A stretch of DNA of 64,000 bases, from NCBI GenBank assembly GCA_963723495.1, contig CAVRQR010000009.1:1-64000 (forward strand), given 5' to 3'. The notes under the pieces were generated by a model. The model saw only the letters and a program-made list of their open reading frames with translations, had not been told where the DNA came from and ran no database searches. The position numbers and the translations under genes were made by a program. This DNA is from Gp6-AA40 sp963723495 (GTDB lineage Bacteria > Acidobacteriota > Vicinamibacteria > Vicinamibacterales > UBA2999). Of the stretch, positions 9,543 through 20,181 are shown in pieces; position 1 is the stretch's first letter, and every line of letters starts with the position of its first letter.

Positions 9543-10628
9543 GTGGCGTCGTACGATGAGAAATATCATGCGGCGCGACTCGAAGGCGCCGCGAGATCGG
9601 CCGCTGTCGTAGTCCCATTGCTACTCGAACTTTTCCCGTGGGTCACGTCAGTCGTGGATGCGGGCTGCAGCGCGGGTGCCTGGCTTCACGAATTTCAGTT
9701 GCACGGGATCTCGCGAGTCCTGGGAGTGGATGGCGCAGACATTCCTCCTCGAATACTGCAAATCGATGTTTCCGAATTCCGGCAACTCGACTTCTGTCAA
9801 CCATTACCACCGTTGGGCCGCTTCGACCTCGCCATATCGCTCGAAGTCGGGGACTGTCTCCCGAGCGAAGCGGCGCAGCAATTCGTGACTGGCCTCACCA
9901 GCATGAGCGACCTGGTCGTTTTCAGCGCCGCCGTGCCCGGTCAATCGAAGCATCAGACGCTCCATGAGCGGTGGCCGAGTTACTGGAGTGCCCTGTTCGC
10001 CGACTGCCGGTTCGCGTGCTTCGACATCCTGCGCGAGAGGCTCTGGTACGACCAACGAGTCGATTGGTGCTATGCGCAGAACATGCTGGTGTTTGTGTCC
10101 GAGTTTCGTGAGGATTTGTTGAGTCGCTTGCCCTCGACGCGTCGCGCCTGCATGCTCGACATCGTGCATCCTCGAGCGTTTGAGTTTTCTCGAACCGAAG
10201 CCAGGCTTGGTGGCGATGCGCAGTTGATGCTGTATCCCTTTCGGGTGATCGAGGCAGGCTACGAAGGCTACAACATCCTCCAGATAGATACCGACAAGTT
10301 CCTCGCTCTCGCGAAAACCGAGGGCGCGTACTCTCCGGAGAAGTTGGCAACTGGTGGCTACTCGCGCGCCTACGTGGGAGCCTCGCACGATGAGGTCAAG
10401 GCCCGGATTCCCCGCGAGGTATTTCCCGTCAGGCTAGTCGAGGAGGGCTATGAAGGGTACGACATCCTGCAGATTGGCGAGAACAAGTTCCTCGCCCTCT
10501 TGCAAAGTGATGGCGCCTATTCCCCCGAGAAGTTCGCTGCCGGCGGCTACGAGCGCGCTCATGTCGCAACCTCCATCAAGAAAGTGAAGAAAGCAATAGA
10601 GCTCGCTCGCTCGAGACAAGGCCCTTGA
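9543..10628 (+). CDS. SAM methyltransferase with two tandem C-terminal 63-residue repeats
   Basis: This intact 361-residue protein starts at a GTG 3 nt after the previous gene. Residues 1-200 form a small class I methyltransferase (VVDAGCSAGAWLHEF motif I, FDLAISLEVGDCLP). Residues about 231-351 hold two copies of a 63-residue module. Each has a GYEGY-(N/D)-ILQI core, KFLAL, GAYSPEK, then GGY-x-RA-(Y/H)-V and a basic 'EVK/KVK' end. The copies match at about two thirds of positions. I do not know a named domain for this module, although short modules of similar flavour occur in polysaccharide-cluster proteins. It ends 3 bp before the convergent epimerase gene. Confidence 0.8.
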   Translation: MASYDEKYHAARLEGAARSAAVVVPLLLELFPWVTSVVDAGCSAGAWLHEFQLHGISRVLGVDGADIPPRILQIDVSEFRQLDFCQPLPPLGRFDLAISLEVGDCLPSEAAQQFVTGLTSMSDLVVFSAAVPGQSKHQTLHERWPSYWSALFADCRFACFDILRERLWYDQRVDWCYAQNMLVFVSEFREDLLSRLPSTRRACMLDIVHPRAFEFSRTEARLGGDAQLMLYPFRVIEAGYEGYNILQIDTDKFLALAKTEGAYSPEKLATGGYSRAYVGASHDEVKARIPREVFPVRLVEEGYEGYDILQIGENKFLALLQSDGAYSPEKFAAGGYERAHVATSIKKVKKAIELARSRQGP

Positions 10629-10631
10629 TCC

Positions 10632-12058
10632 CTACCGCCTGGGCAAGCCGTAGCGTTGCCACAACGCAGAAGCACCCGTCCATCGGTGAAACAGACTTCC
10701 GACTCTGATGGCGATTCGAACCAGTTTCCGTTCCCGTAAGTCAGCAAGCTCTTGATCGCGCGCGGACAGTCTCTCTTTCACGTGTCGAAGCCTGTCCCTC
10801 GCCACGCCCTCACCCTCGCGAAGGCTCTTCAGCTTGTTTTTAGTGCTGTCTAACTTCTGATTCATCGCTGTAAGAGATCGATCGCGCTCGTGCAATTGAT
10901 CTCTCAGTTGTTGAAGGGAGCTGATTGCCGAAGACAACTCGCTCACCAGACTCTTCTGCCGCGATCGCACGCCGATCAGCTCCTGCCGTGTGTCTGCCAA
11001 CTTTTCCTGAGTGTGAGACAACTGTTGCTGGATACTCGCCAATTCTCGCTGGGCGCTCGGCGAGTCCTGAACCGGTATCGTCTCTGCCGGCTCCTGAACG
11101 GCGGAGCGGTCACGCACCAAGGATTCGTTCAACTGTGCCTCATGGTTGAGGAACCAGCGATACGTCCGTTCGAGCGCGTCGTGAAACGCCACGCTGGGTT
11201 GCCAGCCGAGCGCTCGAAGTTCCGATGAGTCGAGTGCCTTGAAGGGCATTCCATCAGGTTTCGAAGTATCGAATCGGAGCTCTCCTTCGAAGCCGACGAC
11301 CTCCCGGATCGCATGGGCGAGCTCGGCGATCGATGTGTCGCGCCCGCCGCCCAGGTTCAGCGGACCGGAACCGCCGTAGTGCCGCATCGCAAACACGCAG
11401 GCGCTCGCCAGATCGTCTGCGTAGACGAATTCACGCCGCTGCCGGCCGCTTCCCCAGATATCGATGAACGGGGCTCGTGCGACCTTGGCCTCGTGCATAC
11501 GGCGCATCAGGCCGGCGACGACGTGGGAATCCTCCGGGCTGAAATCGTCGCCCGGTCCGAATACGTCGGCTGGAACAGCGGCGAAGAATTCCACGCCGTG
11601 CTGTAGTCGGTAGGCCGCGCACATCTGAATGCCAGCCAGCTTCGCCACCGCGTAGGACTGGCTCGTGGGTTCGAGCGGGCCCGTGAGCAGGGAGTCGGGG
11701 CGCATCGGCTGCGGCGCGAGCTTCGGATAGCTGCACGAGCTGGCGAGGAACATCAGCCGCCGGGTGCCGGACTCGCCACGCCTCATGAATGACGTGCGTG
11801 ACGACGAGCAGGTTGTCGTGCATCAGGTCGGCGGGAAGTGCTGGTTGCCGGTGATGCCCGCCGATTTTCCGGCCGCGACGATGACGTGCTCGCGGGCGGT
11901 GGCGCTCGAAGAACTGCCTGACGCTCGCGGGCCGGTCCATCTCGACTGTCGCCGGCACCGTCGAGCACGTCGTATCCGTCGCGACGAAGGGCAGTGATGA
12001 TCGCGGCGCCGATCAGCGTGTCGGCGCCGGCGACGTAGACGCGTGTCGAGCGTTCCAC
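10632..12058 (-). CDS. GDP-L-fucose-synthase-like NAD-dependent epimerase/reductase with C-terminal coiled coil, frameshifted
   Basis: The start is the ATG at 12058 with a Rossmann start (VYVAGADTLIGAAII). Two indels, near 11960 and 11790, break the N-terminal third. The pieces in order are the Rossmann strand, GITGNQHFPADLMHDN, and then SSCSYPK followed by SQSYAVAKLAG, which gives the Ser and Tyr-x-x-x-Lys of the catalytic triad as in Fcl/WcaG. FGPGDDFSPEDSHVV and RREFVYADDLA are typical of GDP-fucose synthase. Residues after about 270 are an added coiled coil of about 150 residues with a basic tail, absent from ordinary Fcl (about 320 residues). The reaction is likely epimerisation and reduction of a GDP-4-keto-6-deoxysugar, but a related deoxysugar is possible. 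No gmd partner is in the window. Confidence 0.75.
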
Positions 12059-12064
12059 GGATGT

Positions 12065-13594
12065 TCAGGCAGCGGCGAACTTGCGTTCGAGCTGGTGCGA
12101 GGACATCTCGCGGATATGCGCGACCGTGTCGGCGCCGAACCGGCGCTCGACGTAGTCCGAGATAGGGCTGGTCCGCGAAGTAGTCGCTGAAGGCATGATC
12201 GCGGAACTTGAGCACCTCGCTTGCGGGCAGGTGCTTGGTCGGCAGTGGCAGGGTGTCCACGGCATGCTGGGAGTAGCCGCTCCAGGTCTCGGGGAGCGCG
12301 CCAGCCATTGGCGATCGCCTGCCGATACAGCGGCGAGCCGGGATAGGCCATGGCCGAATAGAAGTTGGCGAACTCGGTCTTCAGCTCGATCGCGAGATCG
12401 AGCGTCTCCTGCATGCTGTCGAGATCGTCCTCCGGCAGACCGAAGATGTAGTTGCCGATGATGTTGATCCCGGCGTCCTTGACGCGTGCGATCGTGTCGT
12501 AGACCTGCTCGATCTCATAGCGCTTGTCCACGTCGCTCAAGCACGCGATCGCTGGCCGCTTCAATGCCGAACGCGAGCCAGTTGAAGCCTGCCCGTTTCA
12601 GCTTGTCGAGCATGCCGTCCTTGACCGTGTCCACCCGCGCGTAGGCCCAGATGTTCAGGTCGTATCCCCGCTCGATGATCAGATCGCAGATGCCCGACAC
12701 GTGGCGGACGTTCAGGACGAACATCTCGTCGGCGAACTTGATGTTCCGCACGCCGTACTTGTTGACGAGCAGATCGATCTCCTGCGATGACGCGCTGTGG
12801 ATTCCAGAAACGGTACGAATTCACGGTGTCCTTCAGCCCCAGCTCCTTCTCGCCGGCCTTGAACGGCGCCTGGATGCAGCAGAACGAGCACTTGTACGGG
12901 CACCCGAGCGTGGTGTAGATGGCGGCGTACGGCTCGCGCTCCGGTTGACCGAAGCAGTGCCAGTTGTGGGCCCTGTACTTCGTCCATCGGCAGCAGGTCC
13001 CACGCCACGCCCGGCATGTCGTTCTCGAGATCCTTCACGAGCGGCGCCGCCGCGTTCGAACGGAGCTGGCGCAACGCGCCGCCCTGCCAGTACGTCGAGC
13101 CCGCGAATCTTGTCCAGCGATCGTGTCACCTTGCCGATCCGCCTCGAGCAGGTCGACGATCGTGTGCAGGCCTTCGTCGTGCGCGACGAAGTCACACGCT
13201 TCTTCGGCGAGCGTGCGCTCGGGAAGGGCAGCGACATGTCCGCCAAGCATGAGGATTCGTGCGTCGGGAACACGCTCGCGAATCGCCGTGCACGCCAGGC
13301 TCGCCCCGGTCATGTTCTGCGTGGACGCGGACGGCTGATGGCCGTACACGACGATCGCCACGAGCCGCGGCTGCATCGCTTCGACGCGCTCGGCGATCTG
13401 CGACGGGGCGAGCTCGTCGGCCTCGGCATCGACGATCTCGACGCTAGTAGCCACGCCGCCGGACGAAGGTGGCGATCAGCCCGGCCCAGATTGGATTCTC
13501 GACAGCGGTCAGTCTCTTGCCGAGCGACTGGTAGATAGCCGTGCGGGCACCCGGGATTGACCAGGACGAGATCGATGTCCCCGGTTCGCATCAT
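12065..13594 (-). CDS. B12-binding radical SAM enzyme, multiple frameshifts
   Basis: I place the start at the ATG at 13594, with an AGGAG about 11 nt upstream. The protein, about 510 residues, must be read through at least six frame changes. It begins DIDLVLVNPG, then a cobalamin-binding-like domain (PRLVAIVVYGHQPSAS, RILMLGGHVAALPE). The radical SAM core follows, with CPYKCSFC supplying the CxxxCxxC Fe-S cluster ligands, then IKFADEMFVLN, YARVDTVKDGMLDKL, FGIEAAS and YIFGLPEDD. The end is near REMSSHQLERKFAAA. Such enzymes usually methylate unactivated carbons or phosphorus, or rearrange sugars. The substrate here is unknown. It lies just upstream of the fucose-synthase-like gene on the same strand (6-bp gap), so a role in modifying a sugar nucleotide or glycan is plausible. 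Confidence 0.75.
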
Positions 13595-13642
13595 GAATCG
13601 AGCCACTCCTGGCGGAAGGGTATCTGAGACTATACACAACAT

Positions 13643-14177
13643 ATGACAATCCTGAAGCCTTGGATGACGCTGAACCGCCGCGTGGAGTTCTCTGGCGGCC
13701 CGATCCGCGAGATCGTCAGAGGAAACGGTGGTGCTTCCCGACGGCCGATTATACCCGACTTCTACACCGCGCGAATGGGCGACTATGCCCTCGTGTATGC
13801 GGTGACCGACGAGAACCGTGTGCTGATCCTCAAGCAGTACAAACACGGAGTCGGGCGGGTGTGCCTGACGTTTCCCGGCGGTTACGTTGCGCCGGGAGAG
13901 GATCCGGCTGATTGCGGCTGAGCGTGAACTGCTCGAGGAGACTGGTTACCGCGGGTCCCGGCTCGTGGCACTGGGCTCCTTCGTCACGAACGCAAACCAG
14001 GGCTGCAACACGCGCACCTGTTCCGAATTGATGGCTGCCGACAGCGAGCGCGATCCGGATTCGGGCGACCTCGAGGAGATGGAGCTCATGCACTTCGCGC
14101 CTGAGGAACTCCGGACGCCATCGCGATTCACCGAGATGGGAGTATTGAGCTACGTGACACTCGTGCTGCTTGGCTGA
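13643..14177 (+). CDS. NUDIX hydrolase (ADP-ribose-pyrophosphatase-like), frameshifted
   Basis: The gene encodes about 178 residues. The N-terminal part has IPDFYTARMGDYALVYAV and LILKQYKHG. The NUDIX box spans the frameshift near 13910: GGYVAPGED, then AERELLEETGY, giving G-x5-E-x7-R-E-x-x-E-E-x-G. A further indel is likely near 13725, because the family's V-x-LPDGR segment is only recovered in another frame. The family hydrolyses nucleoside diphosphates linked to another moiety, here possibly ADP-ribose or a sugar nucleotide. It is divergent from the radical SAM gene with under 50 bp between starts. A truncated copy of its 5' end lies at 53416-53593. Confidence 0.8.
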
Positions 14178-14264
14178 GCTCGCGCCCACGACGTGAGCGT
14201 GTGATACAAAAACGCTACGAGATCACGTCGATTTCACGTGCTACACTCGGCGCATTCCGGCGTG

Positions 14265-15301
14265 ATGATCGTCAGTCGCACACCTTTCCGCATTTCGTTC
14301 TTCGGTGGCGGAACGGACTATCCGTCGTGGTATCGCACCAATGGCGGACAGATCATCGCGACCACCATCGACAAGTACTGCTACATCTCGGCGCGCTACC
14401 TGCCGCCGTTTTTCGATCACAACTTCCGCGTCGTCTACTCGCGCATCGAGAATCGGCAGACGATCGACGACATCAAGCATCCCGGCCGTTCGTGAGTGCC
14501 TGCGATTTCTCGAGATCGAGCAGGGGCTGGAAATCCATCACGACGGAGATCTACCGGCACGCAGCGGGCTCGGATCGAGTTCGTCGTTCGTGGTCGGTCT
14601 TCTCCATGCGCTGCATGCGCTGAAGGGAACGATTCCGACCAAGGAACGCCTTGCGCACGAAGCCATCCACATGGAACAGATCAAGCTTCGCGAAACCGTC
14701 GGTTCCCAGGACCAGGTGATGGCGCACATGGCGGCTTTCAACGGGTCGAGTTTCTGATCGGACGGCGAGATACGCGTCACGCCGCTGACGCTGCATCCCG
14801 ATCGGCTGGAGACACTGAACTCGCACCTGATGCTGTTCTTTACCGGATCAAGCGCACGGCGCAGGACCAATGTCGCCGAGAGTTACGCCCGTAACGTGTC
14901 GAGCGTGGAGCAGCAGCTACGCACTATTGGTGGCTATGGTGGACGACGCAATCCAGATCCTCGCTGGAGGATCGGACCTCACGGCATTCGGGCGGCTCCT
15001 CCATGAAGCGTGGGAGGCGAAGCGGAGCTTGAGCCGGCACGTGTCGAACTCGACCATCGACGACATCTACCGGCGGCGCGCGGGGCCGGTGCGATCGGCG
15101 GCAAGCTCCTCGGAGCCGGCGGCGGTGGTTTCATGCTGCTGTTCGCCGCTCCCTCGGATCACGCCCGCATACGCGAGCGTCTGCGAGGACTGGTACACGT
15201 GCCATTCCGATTCGAGCGCGGCGGTAGTCGCATCGTCGTCTTCGATCCCGGAGCAGGACTACGGCCGCCAGGCGACAGTTGCGACTGGCGAGTCCCGTTG
15301 A
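14265..15301 (+). CDS. hddA: D-glycero-D-manno-heptose 7-phosphate kinase (GHMP kinase), frameshifted
   Basis: The product is about 345 residues, the usual HddA length, read through about four indels. The start is ATG 14265 (MIVSRTPFRISFFGGGTDYP, the family's N-terminal signature), preceded by an in-frame GTG at 14262. GHMP motif 2 is visible as LPARSGLGSSSSFVVGLLHA, and motif 3 as KLLGAGGGGFMLLF. HddA phosphorylates the anomeric carbon of heptose 7-phosphate on the route to GDP-D-glycero-alpha-D-manno-heptose, used in S-layer, capsule or LPS glycans. The other heptose genes (gmhA, gmhB, hddC) are not in this window. The C-terminus is taken from the frame ending EQDYGRQATVATGESR. The ORF that instead continues past 15301 would fuse two genes artificially. 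Confidence 0.85.
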
Positions 15302-15348
15302 GGCCTTTCAGGAGACCGCGAAGCGCCGCTCGAACTCGCCTAGCCCGG

Positions 15349-18300
15349 ATGCACAGTGCCCTCGACGCCTTTTCCGGCGGAGACTATTTATCCGCCGCGC
15401 GTGGTCTTCCTTCTGACTCCTGGCAGTATTGGGCGAGCCTTGGCCTGATCGGACATCCGGTCAACGCCGCCGAAGCGCTGCAGCGATTTTCCGATCCTGA
15501 TGCGCTGTTCTTCGCCGGCGTTTCTTCCTGGATTGCGGGCGACGACGACCGCGCACGTCATCTTCTGGCACGTTGTCCGGGCGAGCATGCGCGAGGTCTG
15601 CTGGACCTGATTGCGAAGCGGCCGATTACCGTGCTCGCGCAGCTTCCATGGAATCGGCGCGGACCATGGGACATGCTGACGCGGCTCAACGATCCTGCCT
15701 TCCGCGTTCTGAACGTGAGCTTCCATCCCGACGATATCCAGAACCGGCCATACGCCGACGCGCGGACGCTCGTTCCCAGTGGTCTGGAACCTGACCTGTT
15801 CGTGGCCGAGATGCTCGAATGGCATCTGATTCCGCCAAACGTGCGGACGCTCGGCTGCCCTGTGCTCGGTCACTCGAGCGACTTCGATCTGCACATTCAA
15901 ACCGTTGCCCCGTGGCTCGAACTGTTCGATGAGCTCGTCGTCCTCGACCATACGGAGTGGCGCGCCCTGAACGGTGCTGTGACGGTGCCGGTTTCAGTGT
16001 TCCCAAAAGTGTTCGGTGTGCCAGCGGACCTGCCGGGCGTTTCCGGAAGGCCAGCGAGACATCGACGTGTTTCTTTCCGGAGCCGTCACGCATCCGTACC
16101 ACATCGACAAGGAAGCCATCGTCCTCGACGTCCTTGGCGTCGCGGACATACACGCACTGATGGTGCAGGGATTCGACGGCAGTGACGTCTACTACCGAAA
16201 TCTCTCGAGGTCGAAGCTGTGCTGCACGTTCATCCGCCACGCAGGCGCGATGCCCACCCGCGGCCTTGAAGCGCTCGGAATGGGCTGCGTGGTCGCCGTG
16301 CAGGACGAAAGCGTCCTCCGCCTCTTCGTGCCAGATCAGGCGGGCCTGGTGTCGTACGGATCTGACAGAGGCAGCCTCGCGTCGGTCATCCGGGACGTGC
16401 TCGCGCGGTCGGATGACTTTCTGGCGCGGGCGCGCCGTGGTGCAGAGTTCGTCAGGCGCGAGTTCGCCCTCGAGCGCGTTGCGTCGCAGTATCTCCGGTT
16501 CCTGACCTTTCTCGCGGCTCGCCCACGCGTCGCGCGCCCCGGGCCGCCACCGGATCGAATGCTGCAGAAGCGACCCGCAGTGGAGAAGGGCTGGCTGCCC
16601 TCTAACCAGTTCGGTGGAGCGCTGTTGATGGACTGGGCGACCGAGTCGGCCGCTCGCATCGAGGAGCGATTGCTGGTCGAAGAATCGGTCGGCCTGCTGA
16701 ACGATCTCGCCCGCGAGCGGCTGCTTGCGCACTACCACGACAGTGCCGGCGGGGGACCGTCGTGGCTAGCTGACGTCGTCGTGCCCCTCGAGCGCGCAAT
16801 CAGTCGATTTCCATCGGCGCTCGTTCCACGCTTCAATCTTGTTCGAGTGCTCGTGCATTTCGGCGACGCCGCGCAGGTCCGTCAGGGAGTCGGGCTGTTG
16901 GACGACACGCTTGAGACGGTCCGCGGATCAGTGGCAGATCGATCTGCTCGACGACGTGCTGCCGTGGGACTTCTGTTCTTCGCTCTTCAACTACCGACGC
17001 TACTTCGACGCCGTGACGCAATCCTTGGGCAGTTCGAGCCCCCGCATCGAAACATTGATCGCGGTCATCCTGGCCTCGCTCAATCACTACCGATCGAAGT
17101 ACACCGCCGAGATCGTCGGGGAGCGTACCGACGTCGAGTACGCGGCCGCGGCAGTGCGGCTCGATCCGGAGTTCGCGGAGTACGTGATTCAGGTACCTGC
17201 AGACTGCTAGTCAGTCGAGGAGAGCCTGGGGACCACCAGGAGGCCGCTGCGCATCTGCAACGGCTGGCATCATCCTCGGCGCGACAACTCGAGGTGCTCG
17301 ACATCGCCAGGAGTCTGCCGCAAGAGCTCGCGGAGGGCTGGCATAGCGAACTCGAGGCTCGCGCAAAGCGGCTGTGGATCGCGACACACTATCGTGAACA
17401 CCTCATGGAACCGGTCCCACGCCGGACGAGCGAGGTCAGCCATCGGCGCGCGCTCGATTGGCCTGTCGTTCCGTACCTTTCCATTATCCTGACCGGGCGC
17501 AACGACAACGTCGGCGGTGACTTCAACGAGCGTCTCTTCGCTGCGACGTCCTACAACCACCGGCTCCTCGCCGCCGCCGGAGTCGACTACGAGCTCGTGT
17601 TCGTCGAGTGGCGGCCGGTGCCCGGCCAGGAGCTTCTCGGCGAATTGCTGCGAACCGAGCTGCCTGAGATCGCGCCGCGGCTGACGACCTATGAGGTCGA
17701 CGAGCGCTATCACGCGGCCTTCAGCCAGCACCCGCGGCTCGAGCTCCACGAGTTCATTGCGAAGAACGTCGGCATCCGGCGTGCCGCCGGCAGCTACATC
17801 CTGACGACGAATACCGACGTTTACCTCAGCGGCGAGATCGTCAACCTGATCGCCCGCCGCATGCTCCGTCCGATGACGGTGTATCGGGCGACCCGTGTCG
17901 ATTTGCAATCGCACCTGGATCGAACGAGTGTCGACGAGTCGGCGCTGTCCGATCCACGCAACTGGACGACGGTCAACAGTCTGGAGCCGCCATTTCTGGC
18001 CGATGCCTCCGGTGACTTTCTGCTGCTCGATCGCTTCAGCTTTTGCGCACTGCGCGGATTCAACGAAGTGTTTCGCGTGGCCAGGATTCACGTGGACGCC
18101 AACTTCTGTTACCACGCCGCCGCGCACGGAATGGCGCTGGTGGATACCCGTATGCACGTCTTTCGCTTTGGGGAAGGTAGATTCGCCGCCCAGCGGGATG
18201 CTGACCAGTGCCACCCGGACGCAGCGCCCACGTGCGGCGACTGGTACAAGCAGATCCTGTACGAGAACCCGGAGAGCTGGGGTCTTGGCGACGCCCCGCT

Positions 18301-18418
18301 GGAGCGTCGCGGAGCGAATCATGTGAGGCTCGAGTACGACGACCGTGCGATACCACCGCTGGTCGCGCTGCAGCGCATCAAGAACCACGCGTTCGTTTCG
18401 GGCAAGGTCAGGATTTAG
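15349..18418 (+). CDS. Large multidomain glycosyltransferase: GT-B-like N-terminus, helical middle, C-terminal 'GRND' GT-A domain; frameshifted
   Basis: About 1,020 residues, read through frameshifts near 16040, 16920 and 17200. I start at ATG 15349, after the hddA stop. Residues about 1-400 look like a CgeB/YkvP-type GT-B protein (FDLHIQTVAPWLELFDELVVLD, then MPTRGLEALGMGCVVAVQDE as the donor-side GLEALGMG loop). Residues about 420-620 are helical and TPR-like. From 17460 on comes a GT-A domain beginning YLSIILTGRNDNVGGDFNER, with ILTTNTDVYLS (DXD-like) and DASGDFLLLDR followed by LRGFNEVFRVA. That domain is paralogous to the proteins at 18408, 54472 and 56340. It could be two genes artificially joined, but the pieces run in order without an obvious restart. 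Confidence 0.65.
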
Positions 18419-19458
18419 CGGGCGCTGGTCCGAGCACTCGCTCTTCGAGCGAGTACCGTCCGAGGCCCCAGTCGGCATCGTTGTAGCGTGGTTTCTTCAC
18501 CAGGCGTCGAATCAGCGCTTCGCATTGCGCCTTGCCGTCCCTGGTCGAACAATCGAGGTGGGGCACGCCGAGGCGGTCCATCGCGCTCCGCTCAGGCGCG
18601 ATTCGGCGCGTCACACCAATCAGTCGATCCGACCAGCGTCCCTTCGGCACCACCCGCGTGACGGCCCGTTCGAGCCAACTGGCTCGAGCCCGCCACGACG
18701 GCGCGCCGTGATCGACGTGGTAGATGCGCAGCGGGTCGGTAAGCTCTACCTCCGTGGCACCGGCCGCGTGTGCCATGAAGCAGAACACGCTGTCGAAGTG
18801 CATCGAATGGAACTCGCGTTCCTCGGGGATGCCGTGCAGCCTGAGGTACATGTCGCGAGAGAGGAGCGTGAAGTCACCCGACGCGTTGGTAAAGAGCTCA
18901 GGCAAACCCTTGAAACGGTACGAGTCCGCGCGATCGTTCACGTGGTGCACATGTTCGCGGCAGTAGAGCAGCCGCTGCTCGTGCGAATCGGTACTCGAGG
19001 GCCTTCTCCGGAACGTCGCGGCGCGGCAGACGATACATGTGCCCGGGATCCATCTGCCGTGTGCCGAACCACTCCGCGAGCTCATCGGAGAGGAAGATGT
19101 CGGGAGAGGTCGGCAGGACGAACTCACCGCGCGCCCGCCGGATCCCGACATTACGAGCGCGGTGGATGAGGATCGGGAGACGGTCCGCGAACGGCAGCCT
19201 GGCGTGCAGCTTCGGTGGGACGGTGATCAAACGGACCGTACATCGCCGTACCAACTTGGGCCATCGGAGCGCGTTCCACAATCCGCGACCCTCGGGCGGA
19301 TTCCAGTCGACCAGAATCAGCTCGGAGGGGTGATCGAATCGTTCGAGCTGCTCGATGAACGAATCGACGCAGACCTGGATGCGGTGAAGCATGCCGTTGG
19401 CATATCCGTCGTTGCGGGAGGCGATGACGATGCTGAGATACGGCCTGTCCGAGTCCAT
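18408..19458 (-). CDS. 'GRND'-family GT-A glycosyltransferase, one frameshift
   Basis: About 350 residues. The start is ATG 19458 (MDSDRPYLSIVIASRNDGYA). The frame extends upstream to 19653, but that part does not look like protein. Motifs are IVIASRNDGY, LILVDWNPP, HRARNVGIRRARGEF, PTSPDIFLS (metal site), then after an indel near 19000 FTNASGDFTLLSRDMYLRL and FMAHAAGA. The same order of motifs is found in three other genes in the window. The last residues overlap the convergent gene's stop by 11 bp. It is presumed to transfer a sugar to a surface glycan; donor and acceptor are unknown. Confidence 0.75.
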
Positions 19459-19653
19459 CGAGAAAGCCTGCAGTGGAACAGTGATGGCCTTCAGCAGGAG
19501 ATCAAGGCGTCGTGGATCGGAACAGCGGCCGCGGTTCCATGACTTCCCCGAACCCGGGAGCCCTGAAGTCCCAGTAGTATACCCACCCGGGCGAGCGTGG
19601 TGGCCGCGCAGGCGAAGCTCATCGCGCACTCGCGTCCAGGCCTTCAGGCGCAC

Positions 19654-19989
19654 CTACTCGCAGTCGCGCAACTCCGCCATCAGTTCGCGGAGTTCGTCGT
19701 CGCGAAGGTCGCTGCTGCGCACGAACCCCGCGGGCCGACGGCCACTGGTCGGTCGGAGAATCCATGCCTGCTCCAGCAACTGGGCGTAGCTGGGCAGCCT
19801 GGCGTCGATGTAGGCCGAGCACTCAGTCACTTTGAACCGGATCAGAACCGGGTGACTCATCGGCTGCGCCTCGCACCGGACGATCTCATCCTCGAGCCGC
19901 TGACCGCGTGTAATGGTGGCGTTTCGACAGGTCTCGCACAGGCTGCGACCCGAGTGCGAGACGGTGCCGCTATAGACCTTGATCAACAT
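19654..19989 (-). CDS. Small conserved-looking hypothetical protein with CxxC motif
   Basis: The 111-residue reading starts at ATG 19989 (MLIKVYSGTVSHSG). The same frame is open to 20070, but the extra N-terminus is basic and unlike a protein. It contains CETC at about residue 19 and two further Cys (IVRCEAQ, VTECSAY), which could bind a metal. The rest is ordinary soluble protein with a helical C-terminus (LRDDELRELMAELRD). I recognise no family. Codon use fits the neighbours. It lies upstream of the GT gene on the same strand with about 195 bp between them. Confidence 0.55.
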   Translation of the reverse strand: MLIKVYSGTVSHSGRSLCETCRNATITRGQRLEDEIVRCEAQPMSHPVLIRFKVTECSAYIDARLPSYAQLLEQAWILRPTSGRRPAGFVRSSDLRDDELRELMAELRDCE

Positions 19990-20123
19990 GTGCCGCTCCG
20001 GCCTCTCACGGTGCAGTCGCGATGCCACCCGGCGACGCTGCGGTTTTGTTCGGAGATTGGGTGCGCCCACGAGCGCATGCCCTGATCTCGTCGCACTTTC
20101 TGCGATGAGAGTTCACACGCACG

Positions 20124-20160
20124 TGAGCAGAAAATACCGACTGCTCAGTGCCGCTATAAT
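20124..20160 (+). promoter_or_regulatory. Candidate -10 box with overlapping inverted repeat upstream of the metallo-hydrolase
   Basis: A perfect TATAAT is at 20155-20160, 25 nt before the ATG at 20185. No good -35 hexamer is seen at 17 nt. A 7-bp inverted repeat, TGAGCAG (20124-20130) and CTGCTCA (20141-20147), covers the -35 area and could be an activator or repressor site. A strong Shine-Dalgarno, GAGGAGG, is at 20171-20177. Confidence 0.4.
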
Positions 20161-20181
20161 CGGCGCTCTCGAGGAGGTGCC

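Noticed and set aside
15010..15348. Fusion of hddA with the large glycosyltransferase
   Set aside because: The joining frame arises from an indel; the hddA end and a separate ATG at 15349 fit family lengths.
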